DNA of 38,915 nt from Lachnospiraceae bacterium. Lineage in GTDB: Bacteria; Bacillota; Clostridia; Lachnospirales; Lachnospiraceae. Positions 16,429-25,780 of this stretch are shown piece after piece. The stretch spans positions 1-38,915 of the forward strand of contig JAGBEV010000024.1 of assembly GCA_017936785.1 (NCBI GenBank). The letters are read 5' to 3'. The notes beneath the pieces were generated by a model, which searched no databases, had not been told where the DNA came from, and was given only the letters and a program-made list of their open reading frames with translations. Position 1 is the first letter of the stretch. Each line of letters starts with the position of its first letter. The translations under genes and the position numbers were made by a program.

Positions 16429-16797
16429 ATGAATCGAGGGGAGATCATATCCTATTGTCTGGCTTTGAAAAACGCATATGAGGACCTTCCTTTTCGGGAT
16501 CAAAGCCAGCTGGTCATCAACCATCGGGAAAACCGTAAAGTTTTTGCATGGTTTTATGAGATAAAGGAAGAGGAATATGTCAGGTTCAGGTGCAGCAAAA
16601 TTTCCGGGGAGCGGTGGGAAGAGAGAAGTGTTCAATTTCACATAGGATTTCTTCATGAAGAAATATGTTGGATCGAAGTATCATTGTGTGATGAGGAAGT
16701 ATTGACAGAGGAAGTGATAAAGGAACTTGTGGAGGAGAGCTATAAGCTGACAAAACCCCATAAAAGAAGAAAGCCTGCCAGTTGGTATTTCAGCTGA
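16429..16797 (+). CDS. MmcQ/YjbR family protein
   Basis: This 122-aa protein has the YjbR-like alpha/beta fold. The N-terminal helix MNRGEIISYCLALKNAYEDLPF is the usual family opening, followed by strands that carry KVFAWFYEI and VRFRCSK, a WIEVSL strand and the helix LVEESYKLT. The family resembles double-wing DNA-binding proteins in structure, but its role is not settled. A GGGAAGAGG lies upstream of the ATG. It stands between a terminator and spoIIID and may be a single gene. Confidence 0.8.
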   Translation: MNRGEIISYCLALKNAYEDLPFRDQSQLVINHRENRKVFAWFYEIKEEEYVRFRCSKISGERWEERSVQFHIGFLHEEICWIEVSLCDEEVLTEEVIKELVEESYKLTKPHKRRKPASWYFS

Positions 16798-16875
16798 TAA
16801 AATATACCATATTTCATGGACTATCCGAAGAAAGAACTGCATAGAATGTAAAAAAGCTTTCTGAGGGGAATTCAT

Positions 16876-17133
16876 GTGAAAGAATATATTGAGGAAAGAG
16901 CGGTAAGCGTTGCTAACTATATCATCGAACATAATGCTACCGTCCGCCAGACCGCCAAACAGTTTGGAATCAGCAAAAGTACAGTACATAAGGATGTGAC
17001 GGAACGTCTTGTATTGATAAATCCGGGTCTGGCAAAAAGCGCAAGAAAAGTCCTTGATGTGAACAAATCTGAAAGACATATCCGGGGAGGTATGGCAACG
17101 AAAGAGAAGTACCTGCATCAAATGAGGAACTGA
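16876..17133 (+). CDS. spoIIID: Sporulation transcription factor SpoIIID
   Basis: This 85-aa DNA-binding protein controls mother-cell gene expression in sporulation, acting with sigma-E and leading to sigma-K. The helix-turn-helix is TVRQTAKQFGISKSTVHKDV, followed by the basic C-terminal stretch NKSERHIRGGMATKEKY that is typical of the family. The length is normal. It starts at GTG with GAGGGG upstream. This gene is the best evidence that the organism forms spores. A long palindrome follows 20 bp after the stop codon. Confidence 0.96.
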   Translation: MKEYIEERAVSVANYIIEHNATVRQTAKQFGISKSTVHKDVTERLVLINPGLAKSARKVLDVNKSERHIRGGMATKEKYLHQMRN

Positions 17134-17152
17134 GGGGAGGAAATGAGGTGAA

Positions 17153-17334
17153 GAATCCCGGGGGCAGTCGGCAGGCAAATAAAAAATACTAATATCACGG
17201 GAACGCGCTCTCGCTCGGATAAAAACACAGCGGTACGTAAATCCGCAAAATACGCGGATTAAGTACCGGTGTTTTTATACGGTTCCCTTTGATATTAGTA
17301 TTTTTTATTTGCCTGCCGGCTGCCCCCGGGATTC
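17153..17334. repeat. Long palindrome between spoIIID and trkH
   Basis: The left arm 17153-17204 pairs with 17282-17334 over about 50 bp with three or four mismatches. The inner part pairs again: GATAAAAACAC with GTGTTTTTATAC, GGTAC with GTACC, and AATCCGC with GCGGATT around AAAATAC. The whole 182 bp can fold into one rod. T-runs on both strands suit two-way termination between convergent genes. It does not share the AGGAC and TGGA loops of the other two palindromes. Confidence 0.87.
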
Positions 17335-17423
17335 CAATTTACTGTCCTGGTAAGGGTGTTTTTTTCTTTTTCTGCATCCAGTTATTGTCGGGTGTGCCCG
17401 GTTGTGGCTGTTTCCCTGGTTGT

Positions 17424-18905
17424 CTATTTGGTCTCAGCGGGCTTTTTGGAGCTGAGTTTGGTGGTAAAGAGGTCTTTCCAGATTGCAGGGTGGAACAGGA
17501 TTAACAGAGGGAAAAGTTCCAGGCGTCCGGCGAGCATGTCAAACATCAGTACGTATTTGGAGAAAGGAGTAAAGAGCCCGAAGTTTTGGGTGGGACCTAC
17601 TAATTCCAAGCCGGGGCCGATGTTGTTGATAGTGGCGGCGACGGCTGTAAAATTGGTGATCAGATCCTTTCCTTCAAAGGAGACTGCAAATACGGATACG
17701 GAAAATAATATCATGAAGGTAATGAAATAGACGTTGATAGAGCGGACTACTTCGTGTTCAACAGGTTTGCCTTCAAATTTAATTTTCTTTATGCTCTTAG
17801 GATGAATATAGGAATTCAGTTCCTTGACCAATGTCTTAAACAATATGACAAATCGGGAGACCTTGATACCGCCGCCTGTACTTCCGGCACATGCTCCGAC
17901 AAACATCAGCAGCACCAGAATGGTCTTGGAGGTCTGAGGCCAAAGGTTAAAGTCAATCGTGGAAAATCCCGTTGTGGTAATAATGGAGCCTACCTGGAAG
18001 GAAGCATGAGTCAGGGCATCAAATACGCCTTTTGACATATCCAGTATATCGCAGAAAATAATTGCGATGGATGCGAAGATGATCAGGAAATAATATCTGA
18101 CCTCTTCCATGCTGAAAGCTTTCTTAAAGTTGTGGAATAACACATAATAATAGGCATTAAAATTCACGCCGAATAATATCATAAAAATGGTAACAACCCA
18201 TTGCAGATAAGGGGAATACCCCATCATACTGTTGTTTTTGATACCGAAACCACCGGTTCCGGCAGTACCAAAGGCTGTATTGATAGCATCAAAAAACGGC
18301 ATCTTGCCTGCTATCAGCAGGATGATTTCCAGAATGGTCATACCCAGATAGATCAGATAAAGGATTCTGGCGGTATATTTTACCTTGGGAACCAGTTTAC
18401 CCACAGAGGGCCCCGGGCTTTCTGCACGCATGAGATTGATGTGGGAACCGCCGCTTAAGGGAATGATCGCCAGTAAAAAGACCAGAACACCCATGCCGCC
18501 GACCCAGTGGGTAAAGCTTCGCCAGAAAATCGTACAATGGCTTAAAGCTTCCACATCACTTAAGATGCTGGCACCTGTTGTAGTAAAACCGGAAATGGTT
18601 TCAAACAATGCGTCAGTAAAAGAAGGGATTTCCCTACTGAACCAAAAAGGAAGACAGCCGAAAAAACTGAGGAAAATCCAGCTTAAGGCAGTGGATATAC
18701 AGCCCTCTTTTAAATAAAAGACAAAATTGGTAGGTTTTCTGTAGGTCATGAGCAGACCCAGAAGACCGCAGAGCAAAGCCACCATGAGAAAATAGAAGCC
18801 TTCCCTTTCCTGATAAATAACTGCTACCAGGCAGGGCAAAAGCATTAAAATAGCTTCCATTTTTAAAACATATCCTAAAATATAACGAATAATCGAACTG
18901 TTCAT
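17424..18905 (-). CDS. trkH: TrkH/KtrB-type potassium transporter, membrane subunit
   Basis: This 493-aa multi-pass membrane protein takes up K+. The four pore-loop signatures are visible: ETISGFTTTGASILSD, NTAFGTAGTGGFGIKN, SIITTTGFSTIDFN and FVGACAGSTGGGIKVSRF, each with the central glycine expected for the selectivity filter. CGGAGG precedes the ATG. It follows trkA by 11 bp on the same strand, so pore and gating subunit form an operon. The size is closer to TrkH than to the shorter KtrB. Confidence 0.94.
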   Translation of the reverse strand: MNSSIIRYILGYVLKMEAILMLLPCLVAVIYQEREGFYFLMVALLCGLLGLLMTYRKPTNFVFYLKEGCISTALSWIFLSFFGCLPFWFSREIPSFTDALFETISGFTTTGASILSDVEALSHCTIFWRSFTHWVGGMGVLVFLLAIIPLSGGSHINLMRAESPGPSVGKLVPKVKYTARILYLIYLGMTILEIILLIAGKMPFFDAINTAFGTAGTGGFGIKNNSMMGYSPYLQWVVTIFMILFGVNFNAYYYVLFHNFKKAFSMEEVRYYFLIIFASIAIIFCDILDMSKGVFDALTHASFQVGSIITTTGFSTIDFNLWPQTSKTILVLLMFVGACAGSTGGGIKVSRFVILFKTLVKELNSYIHPKSIKKIKFEGKPVEHEVVRSINVYFITFMILFSVSVFAVSFEGKDLITNFTAVAATINNIGPGLELVGPTQNFGLFTPFSKYVLMFDMLAGRLELFPLLILFHPAIWKDLFTTKLSSKKPAETK

Positions 18906-18916
18906 TTCTGCCTCCG

Positions 18917-20305
18917 TTACCTCAAAATATCCTGGATATCGTTAAAGCCTGTATGGGTCGTAACGATCATGACCGTATCCCCTACCTTAATGCAGTCCTG
19001 ACCGCTGGGGATAATGATGGAACCGTTTCTGTTGATGAAAGAAATCAGCAGATTTTTCTTTAATGACAACTCTGCCAGGGAAATATTGGTTACTTCGGAT
19101 TCCTTGTCCACACGGAATTCAATTGCTTCCGCCCGGTAATCAAACATGTGGTACAGGGTTTCGATATTGCTGTCCATGGAGTCCTTTTTAGCACGGACAT
19201 AAGCGATAATCGCCTCAGAAGTAATATACCGGGGATAGATCAGACTGCCCAGATCCAGCTGGCTGATAACGTCCTTAAAGGTAATGCGGTTGATCTTGGT
19301 AATGACCTTGGCATTGGATACCTGTCTGGCATGAAGGGTCAGCATGATGTTTTCCTCATCAATGCCTGTTAAGGGAACAAAGGATTCCACATATTCAATA
19401 CCTTCTTCTTTTAAAAGTTCCTCATCAGTGCCGTCACCGTTAATGATAATTGCCTTTGGCAGCAGAACACTTAATTCTTCACAGCGTGCCCTGTCGCTTT
19501 CGATGATCTTGACGGAAATACCTGTGTGGAGCAGTTGGTTGGCAAGATAGTAAGCTGCCTTGCCGCCACCAATGATCATGGTATTTTTTACCTGATTGGT
19601 CTTAAAGCCGATATCCTCCAGAAATGCCTTTGCCATTTTTCTGGAAGCCACGAAGGATATGACATCTCCTTTGGCTATCTGGAAATCACCGGAAGGAATA
19701 TGAACCTCACCGTCACGTTCAATGGCACAGATCAATATACTGTGGGCAACACTGCGCCCCAAATTGGAAATGACCATTCCATCTAACATATTTCCCTCCG
19801 GAACCTTGAATTTGATCATTTCAGCCTGACCGTGTGCAAAGGAATTGACCTCCAGAGCGGTGGGAAGATAAAGAATCCTTGCTGCTTCTTTGGCAGCCTC
19901 CAGCTCAGGGTTGATGATCATGGCAAGACCCAGCTTTTCACGAAGATAGCCTACTTCCTTGCTGTAATCGGGAGTACGGACTCTGGCAATGGCGGCACAG
20001 TTACCTACCCGTTTGGCAACAGTACAGCACAAAAGATTTAATTCATCAGAATCCGTTACAGCAATGATCAGATCCGTATTTTCAATGCCGGCTTCCATCT
20101 GAACGCTGTAGCTTGCGCCGTTACCAACAATGCCCATTACATCAAATAAATTGGTCATTGCCTGAATCTTTGAAGCATTTTTATCAATGATCGTAATGTC
20201 GTGCCCTTCCTTACAAAGCTGCTCGATCAAGGTGGCACCGACCTTGCCGCAGCCAACAATAATAATATTTAATCCCTGTTTTATGGGACTTTTTGACTTA
20301 AACAT
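18917..20305 (-). CDS. trkA: Trk potassium uptake regulatory subunit TrkA
   Basis: This 462-aa cytoplasmic gating protein binds NAD(H) or nucleotide and controls TrkH. It has two RCK modules: N-terminal NIIIVGCGKVGATLIEQL with acidic IIDKNASK, and a second TMIIGGGKAAYYLANQL with KIIESDRARCEEL. Each is followed by a TrkA-C domain (VPEGNMLDGMVISNLG; LAELSLKKNLLISFINR). The frame opens at 20329, but the ATG at 20305 follows GGAGGT at correct spacing and gives the usual N-terminus, so I prefer it. trkH follows in the same operon. Confidence 0.94.
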   Translation of the reverse strand: MFKSKSPIKQGLNIIIVGCGKVGATLIEQLCKEGHDITIIDKNASKIQAMTNLFDVMGIVGNGASYSVQMEAGIENTDLIIAVTDSDELNLLCCTVAKRVGNCAAIARVRTPDYSKEVGYLREKLGLAMIINPELEAAKEAARILYLPTALEVNSFAHGQAEMIKFKVPEGNMLDGMVISNLGRSVAHSILICAIERDGEVHIPSGDFQIAKGDVISFVASRKMAKAFLEDIGFKTNQVKNTMIIGGGKAAYYLANQLLHTGISVKIIESDRARCEELSVLLPKAIIINGDGTDEELLKEEGIEYVESFVPLTGIDEENIMLTLHARQVSNAKVITKINRITFKDVISQLDLGSLIYPRYITSEAIIAYVRAKKDSMDSNIETLYHMFDYRAEAIEFRVDKESEVTNISLAELSLKKNLLISFINRNGSIIIPSGQDCIKVGDTVMIVTTHTGFNDIQDILR

Positions 20306-20542
20306 TTTCCATATACCTCCATACACCACTATAATATACCATTTTGCCGTTAAAAAAGCATTAAATATTTATTTTTTGGTGAAAAATATAAAATAATTGT
20401 CCATACTTGTTTTTACGAAACGAAAGGAATAGAATGATAAATTGAAATGAGCAGAAAAAATCTGTGAAGTCTTAAACCTATTCGGGGAAACACGGACTTG
20501 GGATGGAAAATAATTAAAATAGCATGATCTGAGGGAATTTTT

Positions 20543-21463
20543 ATGAAAATATTAGTATTGGGCGGCAGTTATTTCTATGGCAGAGTTTTTACCATGCTGG
20601 CAGCAAAAGAACATGAACTTACCTTATTAAACAGAGGAACCTACTCCATGTCGGAATTTGGAGTTACCCATTTAAAAGGTGACAGACATGACCGGAATAT
20701 TCTCGGGCAGTTAAAGGAAAGCCGGATGGAATTTGATGCTGTGGTGGACTTTTGCGGCTATACACCGGGAGATATCAGGATACTTTTGGAGCATCTGTTC
20801 TGTAAAATAAAACAATATATCTTTATCAGCACCGTGGATGTGTATGAAAGAGGTATCAAGGGATTTAAAAATGAGGAAACCCCTTATGAGACCCGTTCTA
20901 TCCGGGGAGAGGCAGGGGAATATATTGAGGGAAAGATCAGGCTGGAGCAGGAATTGAAGGAAGTCTGTTTACAGGAGGATATTGCTTATACCATTCTGCG
21001 CCCGGCGATTTTATACGGACCGTACAATTATGCGCCCAGAGAGGCTTTGTATATTCAGATGGCAGTACAAAACCATCTGCTGCCCCGGATCGTGGATGCC
21101 GGGGGAAAATTTCAGTTTACTTATGTGAAGGATGCAGCAAATGCCATCTGCCGATGCCTTCTCAATGAAAAGGCTTACGGACATGCCTTTAACCTCTGCG
21201 GAGATGAGGTTTTGGATTACGAAGTGTTTACAGACAGTCTGGAAAAAGCGGCAAGTAAAGAAAATCCCATTCCTTTGGAGCAAAGCCGGATGACGGCGGA
21301 ACAGGCAAAAGAGCGGGGGATACCCCTTCCTTTTCCCGTTTATGAAGAGGAAACGGAGCTGTATTCCAATGAGAAAAGCAAACAGGAGCTTGGTATTTCC
21401 TATACATCTCTTTCAGAAGGCATGGAAAAGACTTACCGGGTTTTTAAGGGAGTGTTTGGATAA
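20543..21463 (+). CDS. Extended SDR-type NAD-dependent epimerase/dehydratase
   Basis: This 306-aa Rossmann-fold protein has nucleotide site MKILVLGGSYFYGR (a relaxed GGxxxxGR version), then LTLLNRG and the acidic region KGDRHDRN. An YIEGK motif at about residue 130 fits the catalytic Tyr-x3-Lys of the superfamily. Further marks are FISTVDVYERG, ILRPAILYGPYNYAPREALYI and FTYVKDAANAICRCL. Similar proteins include chloroplast mRNA-binding-type and sugar-nucleotide epimerases, so the substrate cannot be named. The MATE gene starts immediately after its stop codon. Confidence 0.85.
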   Translation: MKILVLGGSYFYGRVFTMLAAKEHELTLLNRGTYSMSEFGVTHLKGDRHDRNILGQLKESRMEFDAVVDFCGYTPGDIRILLEHLFCKIKQYIFISTVDVYERGIKGFKNEETPYETRSIRGEAGEYIEGKIRLEQELKEVCLQEDIAYTILRPAILYGPYNYAPREALYIQMAVQNHLLPRIVDAGGKFQFTYVKDAANAICRCLLNEKAYGHAFNLCGDEVLDYEVFTDSLEKAASKENPIPLEQSRMTAEQAKERGIPLPFPVYEEETELYSNEKSKQELGISYTSLSEGMEKTYRVFKGVFG

Positions 21464-22792
21464 ATGTACTTTAGCAATAAAGATTTGAAAAAACTGATCT
21501 GGCCACTGTTGGTAGAACAGCTGCTGGTCATGCTGGTAGGCATGGTGGACACAGTGATGATCTCTGTCTGCGGAGAGGCAGCAGTGTCAGGTGTATCTTT
21601 AGTGGATACGGTAAATATTCTGATGATCAATGTATTTGCGGCACTGGCAAACGGCGGCGCTGTAGTGGCGGGACATTTCCTGGGGCAGAAAAATAAGGAA
21701 GATGCCAGCAAGGCGGCATGGCAGTTACTGTTTTTTGCATTTATATCATCCATAGCAGTTATGGTCTTCTATCTGCTGATCCATCAGTGGATTCTGGGAA
21801 CGGTTTTTGGCAGCATTGAGCCGGACGTTTATGCCAGTGCCAAAAGCTATCTGCTCATTACGGCAGTTTCCATTCCCCCTCTGGCAGTTTATAACGGAGC
21901 GGCTGCACTGTTTCGGGCAGAAGGAAATTCCAGGATCACCATGTTTATTTCCCTGCTGATGAACGGTTTGAATATTATCGGAAATTATATTCTTATTTAT
22001 ATCATTCCTATGGGAACAGCAGGAGCGGCGGCTTCAACAACCTTCAGCCGTTTTGTAGCAGGTATCGTGGGCTTTATCCTGATTTATTATAATAAGAAGG
22101 ATATTTCCATAAAAGGAAAGCTGACCTGGCGCTTAAAAGGAGAGTATGTGAAAAAAATCCTTTATATCGGACTGCCTAACAGCCTGGAAAACAGCATGTT
22201 CCAGCTTGGTAAGATCGTGCTCATGAGCCTGATTTCCACTTTAGGGACCTCAGCCATTACGGCAAATGCGGTTTCCGCTTCCATTACCAATCTGAATATT
22301 ATTCCCGGCATGGCGATCAACATGGCGCTGCTGTCCGTAACCTCCTATTGTGTAGGGGCAGGAGATCTGAAACAGGTAAAATATTACACAAAGAAAATTG
22401 AAATACTGACCTATATATCCATGGGCGTGGTTTCTCTGATCATCTTTGGTGCAGTTCATTATATTCTCAGGATCTATCATCTGACACCGGAAACCTATGA
22501 GCTTGCCACGGAAATCATCCGCTACCATGCCGTTATGGCAACGCTGATCTGGACACCTTCCTTTTCTCTGCCCAATACCTTGCGGGCTGCGGGAGATGTG
22601 GTTTATCCCATGGTTACCTCCATCATTTCCATGTGGATATTCAGAATCGGATTTGCCTATCTGTTTACCTATCTGGGAATGGGCGTTATGGGAGTATGGG
22701 TGGCAATGACTTTGGACTGGGCACTGAGAGCTGTTTTATACGTGGTCCGCTATAAGCGGGGGAAATGGCAGAAGTATTTACCGGGAACCTGA
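21464..22792 (+). CDS. MATE family efflux transporter
   Basis: This 442-aa protein has about 12 transmembrane helices in two homologous halves, as in NorM/DinF-type multidrug and toxic-compound exporters driven by Na+ or H+. Typical segments are LIWPLLVEQLLVMLVGMVDT, GGAVVAGHFLGQKNKEDASK, FRAEGNSRITMFISLLMNGLNI... and the repeat in the second half GLPNSLENSMFQLGK with NTLRAAGDVVYPM. The ATG directly follows the TAA of the SDR gene, so the two are co-translated. The substrate is unknown. Confidence 0.9.
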   Translation: MYFSNKDLKKLIWPLLVEQLLVMLVGMVDTVMISVCGEAAVSGVSLVDTVNILMINVFAALANGGAVVAGHFLGQKNKEDASKAAWQLLFFAFISSIAVMVFYLLIHQWILGTVFGSIEPDVYASAKSYLLITAVSIPPLAVYNGAAALFRAEGNSRITMFISLLMNGLNIIGNYILIYIIPMGTAGAAASTTFSRFVAGIVGFILIYYNKKDISIKGKLTWRLKGEYVKKILYIGLPNSLENSMFQLGKIVLMSLISTLGTSAITANAVSASITNLNIIPGMAINMALLSVTSYCVGAGDLKQVKYYTKKIEILTYISMGVVSLIIFGAVHYILRIYHLTPETYELATEIIRYHAVMATLIWTPSFSLPNTLRAAGDVVYPMVTSIISMWIFRIGFAYLFTYLGMGVMGVWVAMTLDWALRAVLYVVRYKRGKWQKYLPGT

Positions 22793-22851
22793 ATCGGAAA
22801 CCTGATGGAAATTTTGAAATGCAGAGAAATGCAGTTGAAGGCAAATTTGTT

Positions 22852-22880
22852 TTGACAAGCACATAGCCAGTCTTTATAAT
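22852..22880 (+). promoter_or_regulatory. Strong sigma-A promoter of guaA
   Basis: TTGACA (22852-22857), exactly 17 bp, then TATAAT (22875-22880): a consensus match at both boxes. The leader is only about 30 nt, so a purine riboswitch does not fit between promoter and gene. Confidence 0.88.
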
Positions 22881-22917
22881 GTTTTTAATAATGTAAGTCA
22901 CTTGGAGGAGGAAAGAC

Positions 22918-24459
22918 ATGAGTCAGGAAATGGTCATCGTGCTGGACTTTGGAGGTCAGTATAATCAGTTAATCGCAAGACGTGTCAGAGAATGTAACGT
23001 TTACTGTGAGGTTCATCCTTACAATCTGAGTTTAGATAAAATCAAAGAAATGAATCCCAAAGGTATCATCTTTACGGGCGGTCCCAACAGCGTTTATGCA
23101 CCCGAATCCCCTATCTGTTCCAAAGAAATTTTTGAAATGGGCATTCCGATCCTGGGCATCTGCTACGGCTCCCAGCTTATGGCATATCTGCTTGGGGGAA
23201 AGGTAGCCACTGCCCCTGTCAGCGAATACGGCAAGACGGAAGTAACCATTGATACCACCAGAGAGATGTTTAAAAATGTAAATCAGAAAACCATCTGCTG
23301 GATGAGCCATACGGATTATATTGCTGAGGCTCCCGCTGATTTCACTGTTACGGCAATCACTCCGGTCTGCCCGGTTGCCGCTATGGAAAATAAAGAGAGA
23401 AAGCTTTATGCGGTGCAGTTCCATCCGGAGGTCATGCATACGGTGGAAGGCATGAAAATGCTCCAGAACTTTGTTATGGATGTGTGCGGATGCTCCGGCG
23501 ACTGGAAAATGGATTCCTTTGTGGAAAAGACCATTGAGGAGATTCGTGAAAAAGTTGGGAAGGGCAAGGTGCTCTGCGCACTGTCCGGCGGTGTGGATTC
23601 CTCCGTTGCCGCAGTCCTGCTTGCCAAAGCCGTAGGCAAACAGCTTACCTGTGTATTTGTAGATCACGGTCTGCTCCGCAAGAACGAAGGAGATGAGGTA
23701 GAGGCTGTATTCGGTCCTGAAGGACCTTATGACTTGAACTTTATCCGTGTAAACGCACAGGAAAGATTTTACAGTAAGTTAGCCGGAGTTACCGAGCCGG
23801 AAGCAAAGAGAAAGATCATCGGCGAAGAATTTATCCGTGTTTTTGAGGATGAGGCAAAGAAGATCGGAGCGGTGGATTTCCTGGTACAGGGGACGATTTA
23901 TCCAGATGTGATCGAAAGCGGTCTGGGCAAGAGCGCAACTATTAAATCTCACCATAATGTGGGTGGTCTGCCGGATTGTGTTGATTTTAAAGAGATCGTG
24001 GAGCCTTTGAGGCTTTTATTTAAAGATGAAGTAAGGAAAGCCGGAAGAGAGTTGGGAATACCGGAGTATCTGGTAAACCGTCAGCCGTTCCCGGGTCCGG
24101 GGCTTGGTATCCGTATCATCGGGGAAGTTACTGCTGAAAAGGTACGGATCGTGCAGGAGGCGGATTATATTTACCGGGAGGAGATCGCCAATGCGGGCGT
24201 GGATACCGGGCTGGGACAGTACTTTGCAGCGTTGACCAATATGAGAAGTGTTGGGGTTATGGGGGATGAGAGAACCTATGACTATGCGGTTGCGTTAAGG
24301 GCTGTTTGTACCAGCGATTTTATGACGGCGGATTGCGCGCAGATTCCCTGGGAAGTGCTGAGCAAGGTGGCGAATAGGATCGTTAATGAGGTTAAAGGGG
24401 TTAACAGGGTGCTGTATGATTGTACCAGTAAGCCGCCGGCGACGATTGAGTTTGAATAA
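22918..24459 (+). CDS. guaA: GMP synthase (glutamine-hydrolysing)
   Basis: This 513-aa enzyme converts XMP to GMP. The N-terminal class I amidotransferase domain has [15 protein letters not shown], the nucleophile Cys82 in [12 protein letters not shown] and the catalytic His-x-Glu in VQFHPEV. The ATP pyrophosphatase domain has P-loop SGGVDSS (223-229). The C-terminal dimer domain has [16 protein letters not shown] and ends in [17 protein letters not shown] precedes the ATG. It is the last core gene: base composition drops sharply just after its stop codon, and the 3' end of guaA is a known insertion site for genomic islands. Confidence 0.97.
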   Translation: MSQEMVIVLDFGGQYNQLIARRVRECNVYCEVHPYNLSLDKIKEMNPKGIIFTGGPNSVYAPESPICSKEIFEMGIPILGICYGSQLMAYLLGGKVATAPVSEYGKTEVTIDTTREMFKNVNQKTICWMSHTDYIAEAPADFTVTAITPVCPVAAMENKERKLYAVQFHPEVMHTVEGMKMLQNFVMDVCGCSGDWKMDSFVEKTIEEIREKVGKGKVLCALSGGVDSSVAAVLLAKAVGKQLTCVFVDHGLLRKNEGDEVEAVFGPEGPYDLNFIRVNAQERFYSKLAGVTEPEAKRKIIGEEFIRVFEDEAKKIGAVDFLVQGTIYPDVIESGLGKSATIKSHHNVGGLPDCVDFKEIVEPLRLLFKDEVRKAGRELGIPEYLVNRQPFPGPGLGIRIIGEVTAEKVRIVQEADYIYREEIANAGVDTGLGQYFAALTNMRSVGVMGDERTYDYAVALRAVCTSDFMTADCAQIPWEVLSKVANRIVNEVKGVNRVLYDCTSKPPATIEFE

Positions 24460-24487
24460 TGCGAGAGTGCATAATTTATTTTATATG

Positions 24488-24512
24488 GTAGGTAATCTAT
24501 AAGATTGCCTGC
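24488..24512 (+). terminator. Weak stem-loop after guaA
   Basis: GTAGGTAATC (24488-24497) pairs with GATTGCCTGC (24503-24512), including two G-U pairs, around loop TATAA. No good T-run follows, so termination would be weak. Confidence 0.4.
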
Positions 24513-24660
24513 TGTGTTTATACTTGCTTTTCTTATATTTCTTAACGTTGCCAATGTTAAATGTCAAACGAAGACGCTGATTGCGTTTCTGCTAATATTT
24601 ATTTTGGGTTTATTGAGTAAAAATTAATTTTGAAGTGGATAAAGATGTGGAGGTATTTAT

Positions 24661-25776
24661 ATGGAAAAATGTCCATTAGATGTAGTAGAAGATGAAATAT
24701 ATGCAAAGAGAAAAACTGTTAGATATGATATAAGAGATTTAACGGTTGAAGCAATTTCCCAAAAGTATGCGGATAGTTTGGGAGAAGACTATAAAGAAAT
24801 GAAAAATAAATATAATTACATTTATATACCTGAGTATCAGCGAGATTTTACATGGGATGAGGAGCGACAGTCAAAATTAATTGAATCTATTATATTGGGA
24901 TTGCCAATTCCGTTTATCTTTGTTGCAGAAAATAGAAATAGTTCTTGGGAAATAGTTGATGGATCGCAGAGAGTAAGAACTATACATTCTTTTTTAAATA
25001 ATAACCTTGTTTTGTGTAATTTATCTTCAATCAAATCGCTTAATGGATATAAATTTTCCGAACTTGATGAAACAAGACAAGGTAAAATTTTGAATACAGC
25101 ACTTCGTATTATCGTTTTATCGGAAGAGACAACTGATGATGTTAAGACTGATATGTTTGAACGTATTAATCGAGGAAGTGATTTGTTAAAGCCGATGGAG
25201 AAAAGAAAGGGAATATATCCAGGTAAATTTACGCAGTTTCTATATGATTATTGTGAGAAGAATGATTTGTTTAAAGAGTTGGCACAAATTGATAAATGGT
25301 TAATAAATAGACAGGAATATGAAGAACTTCTTTTGAGATTTTTTGCATTGACTGACACAGAGGTTTATAAGAAAGGGATTAATACAGGGATTGCTATATT
25401 TTTGGATTCGTATTTGGAGAAGAAGAATAATGAATGGCACATGCTTAATACACAGGAATTGCAAGAAGAAATAAAAAAATATACAGAAAGAATTGATTGT
25501 GTTTCAGAGTATGTAAAGAGTAATTTCCCATATGGCTTTAGACATAAAATAAATCCACAAACAAAACGTTCAGTTTTTGAGGCAATATCAGTTGGAGTAT
25601 GGCTTGCAATATCAGAAGAAAAAATTAAGAAAACTTTGGATAAAGAAGAGGTTAAGAATATATTAGATTCTGATGAGTTTAGAAAAAATACGCATGTGGC
25701 GAACCAATTGCATATGAAAGCAAAATTGTATGGAAGAATAAATACTATTTATGAAATGGTTATAGATAAAGGATGA
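24661..25776 (+). CDS. DUF262 domain protein (GmrSD/ParB-like N-terminal type)
   Basis: This 371-aa protein has a DUF262 domain at about 40-190: YIPEYQRDFTWDEERQSKLIESI, LGLPIPFIFVAE and the signature DGSQR (Asp100-Arg104, normally DGQQR), then FERINRGSDLL. DUF262 is ParB/sulfiredoxin-like and is the NTP-using half of GmrSD-type enzymes. The usual C-terminal DUF1524 HNH nuclease domain is missing: the remainder is helical. GTGGAGGT precedes the ATG. The HEPN protein follows after 4 bp. Together they resemble two-gene defence modules in which a DUF262 protein pairs with a separate nuclease; that role is inference. Confidence 0.85.
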   Translation: MEKCPLDVVEDEIYAKRKTVRYDIRDLTVEAISQKYADSLGEDYKEMKNKYNYIYIPEYQRDFTWDEERQSKLIESIILGLPIPFIFVAENRNSSWEIVDGSQRVRTIHSFLNNNLVLCNLSSIKSLNGYKFSELDETRQGKILNTALRIIVLSEETTDDVKTDMFERINRGSDLLKPMEKRKGIYPGKFTQFLYDYCEKNDLFKELAQIDKWLINRQEYEELLLRFFALTDTEVYKKGINTGIAIFLDSYLEKKNNEWHMLNTQELQEEIKKYTERIDCVSEYVKSNFPYGFRHKINPQTKRSVFEAISVGVWLAISEEKIKKTLDKEEVKNILDSDEFRKNTHVANQLHMKAKLYGRINTIYEMVIDKG

Positions 25777-25780
25777 CTGT

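Noticed and set aside
16075-16656. 193-aa minus-strand open frame across the NlpC/P60 and YjbR genes
   Set aside because: It runs through a clear terminator and opposite to two supported genes, with no motif.
22793-22917. Purine riboswitch before guaA
   Set aside because: The consensus promoter leaves only about 30 nt of leader, too short for a riboswitch aptamer.
23032-23667. 211-aa minus-strand open frame inside guaA
   Set aside because: It is a shadow of the guaA coding frame, with no ribosome site and no recognisable motif.
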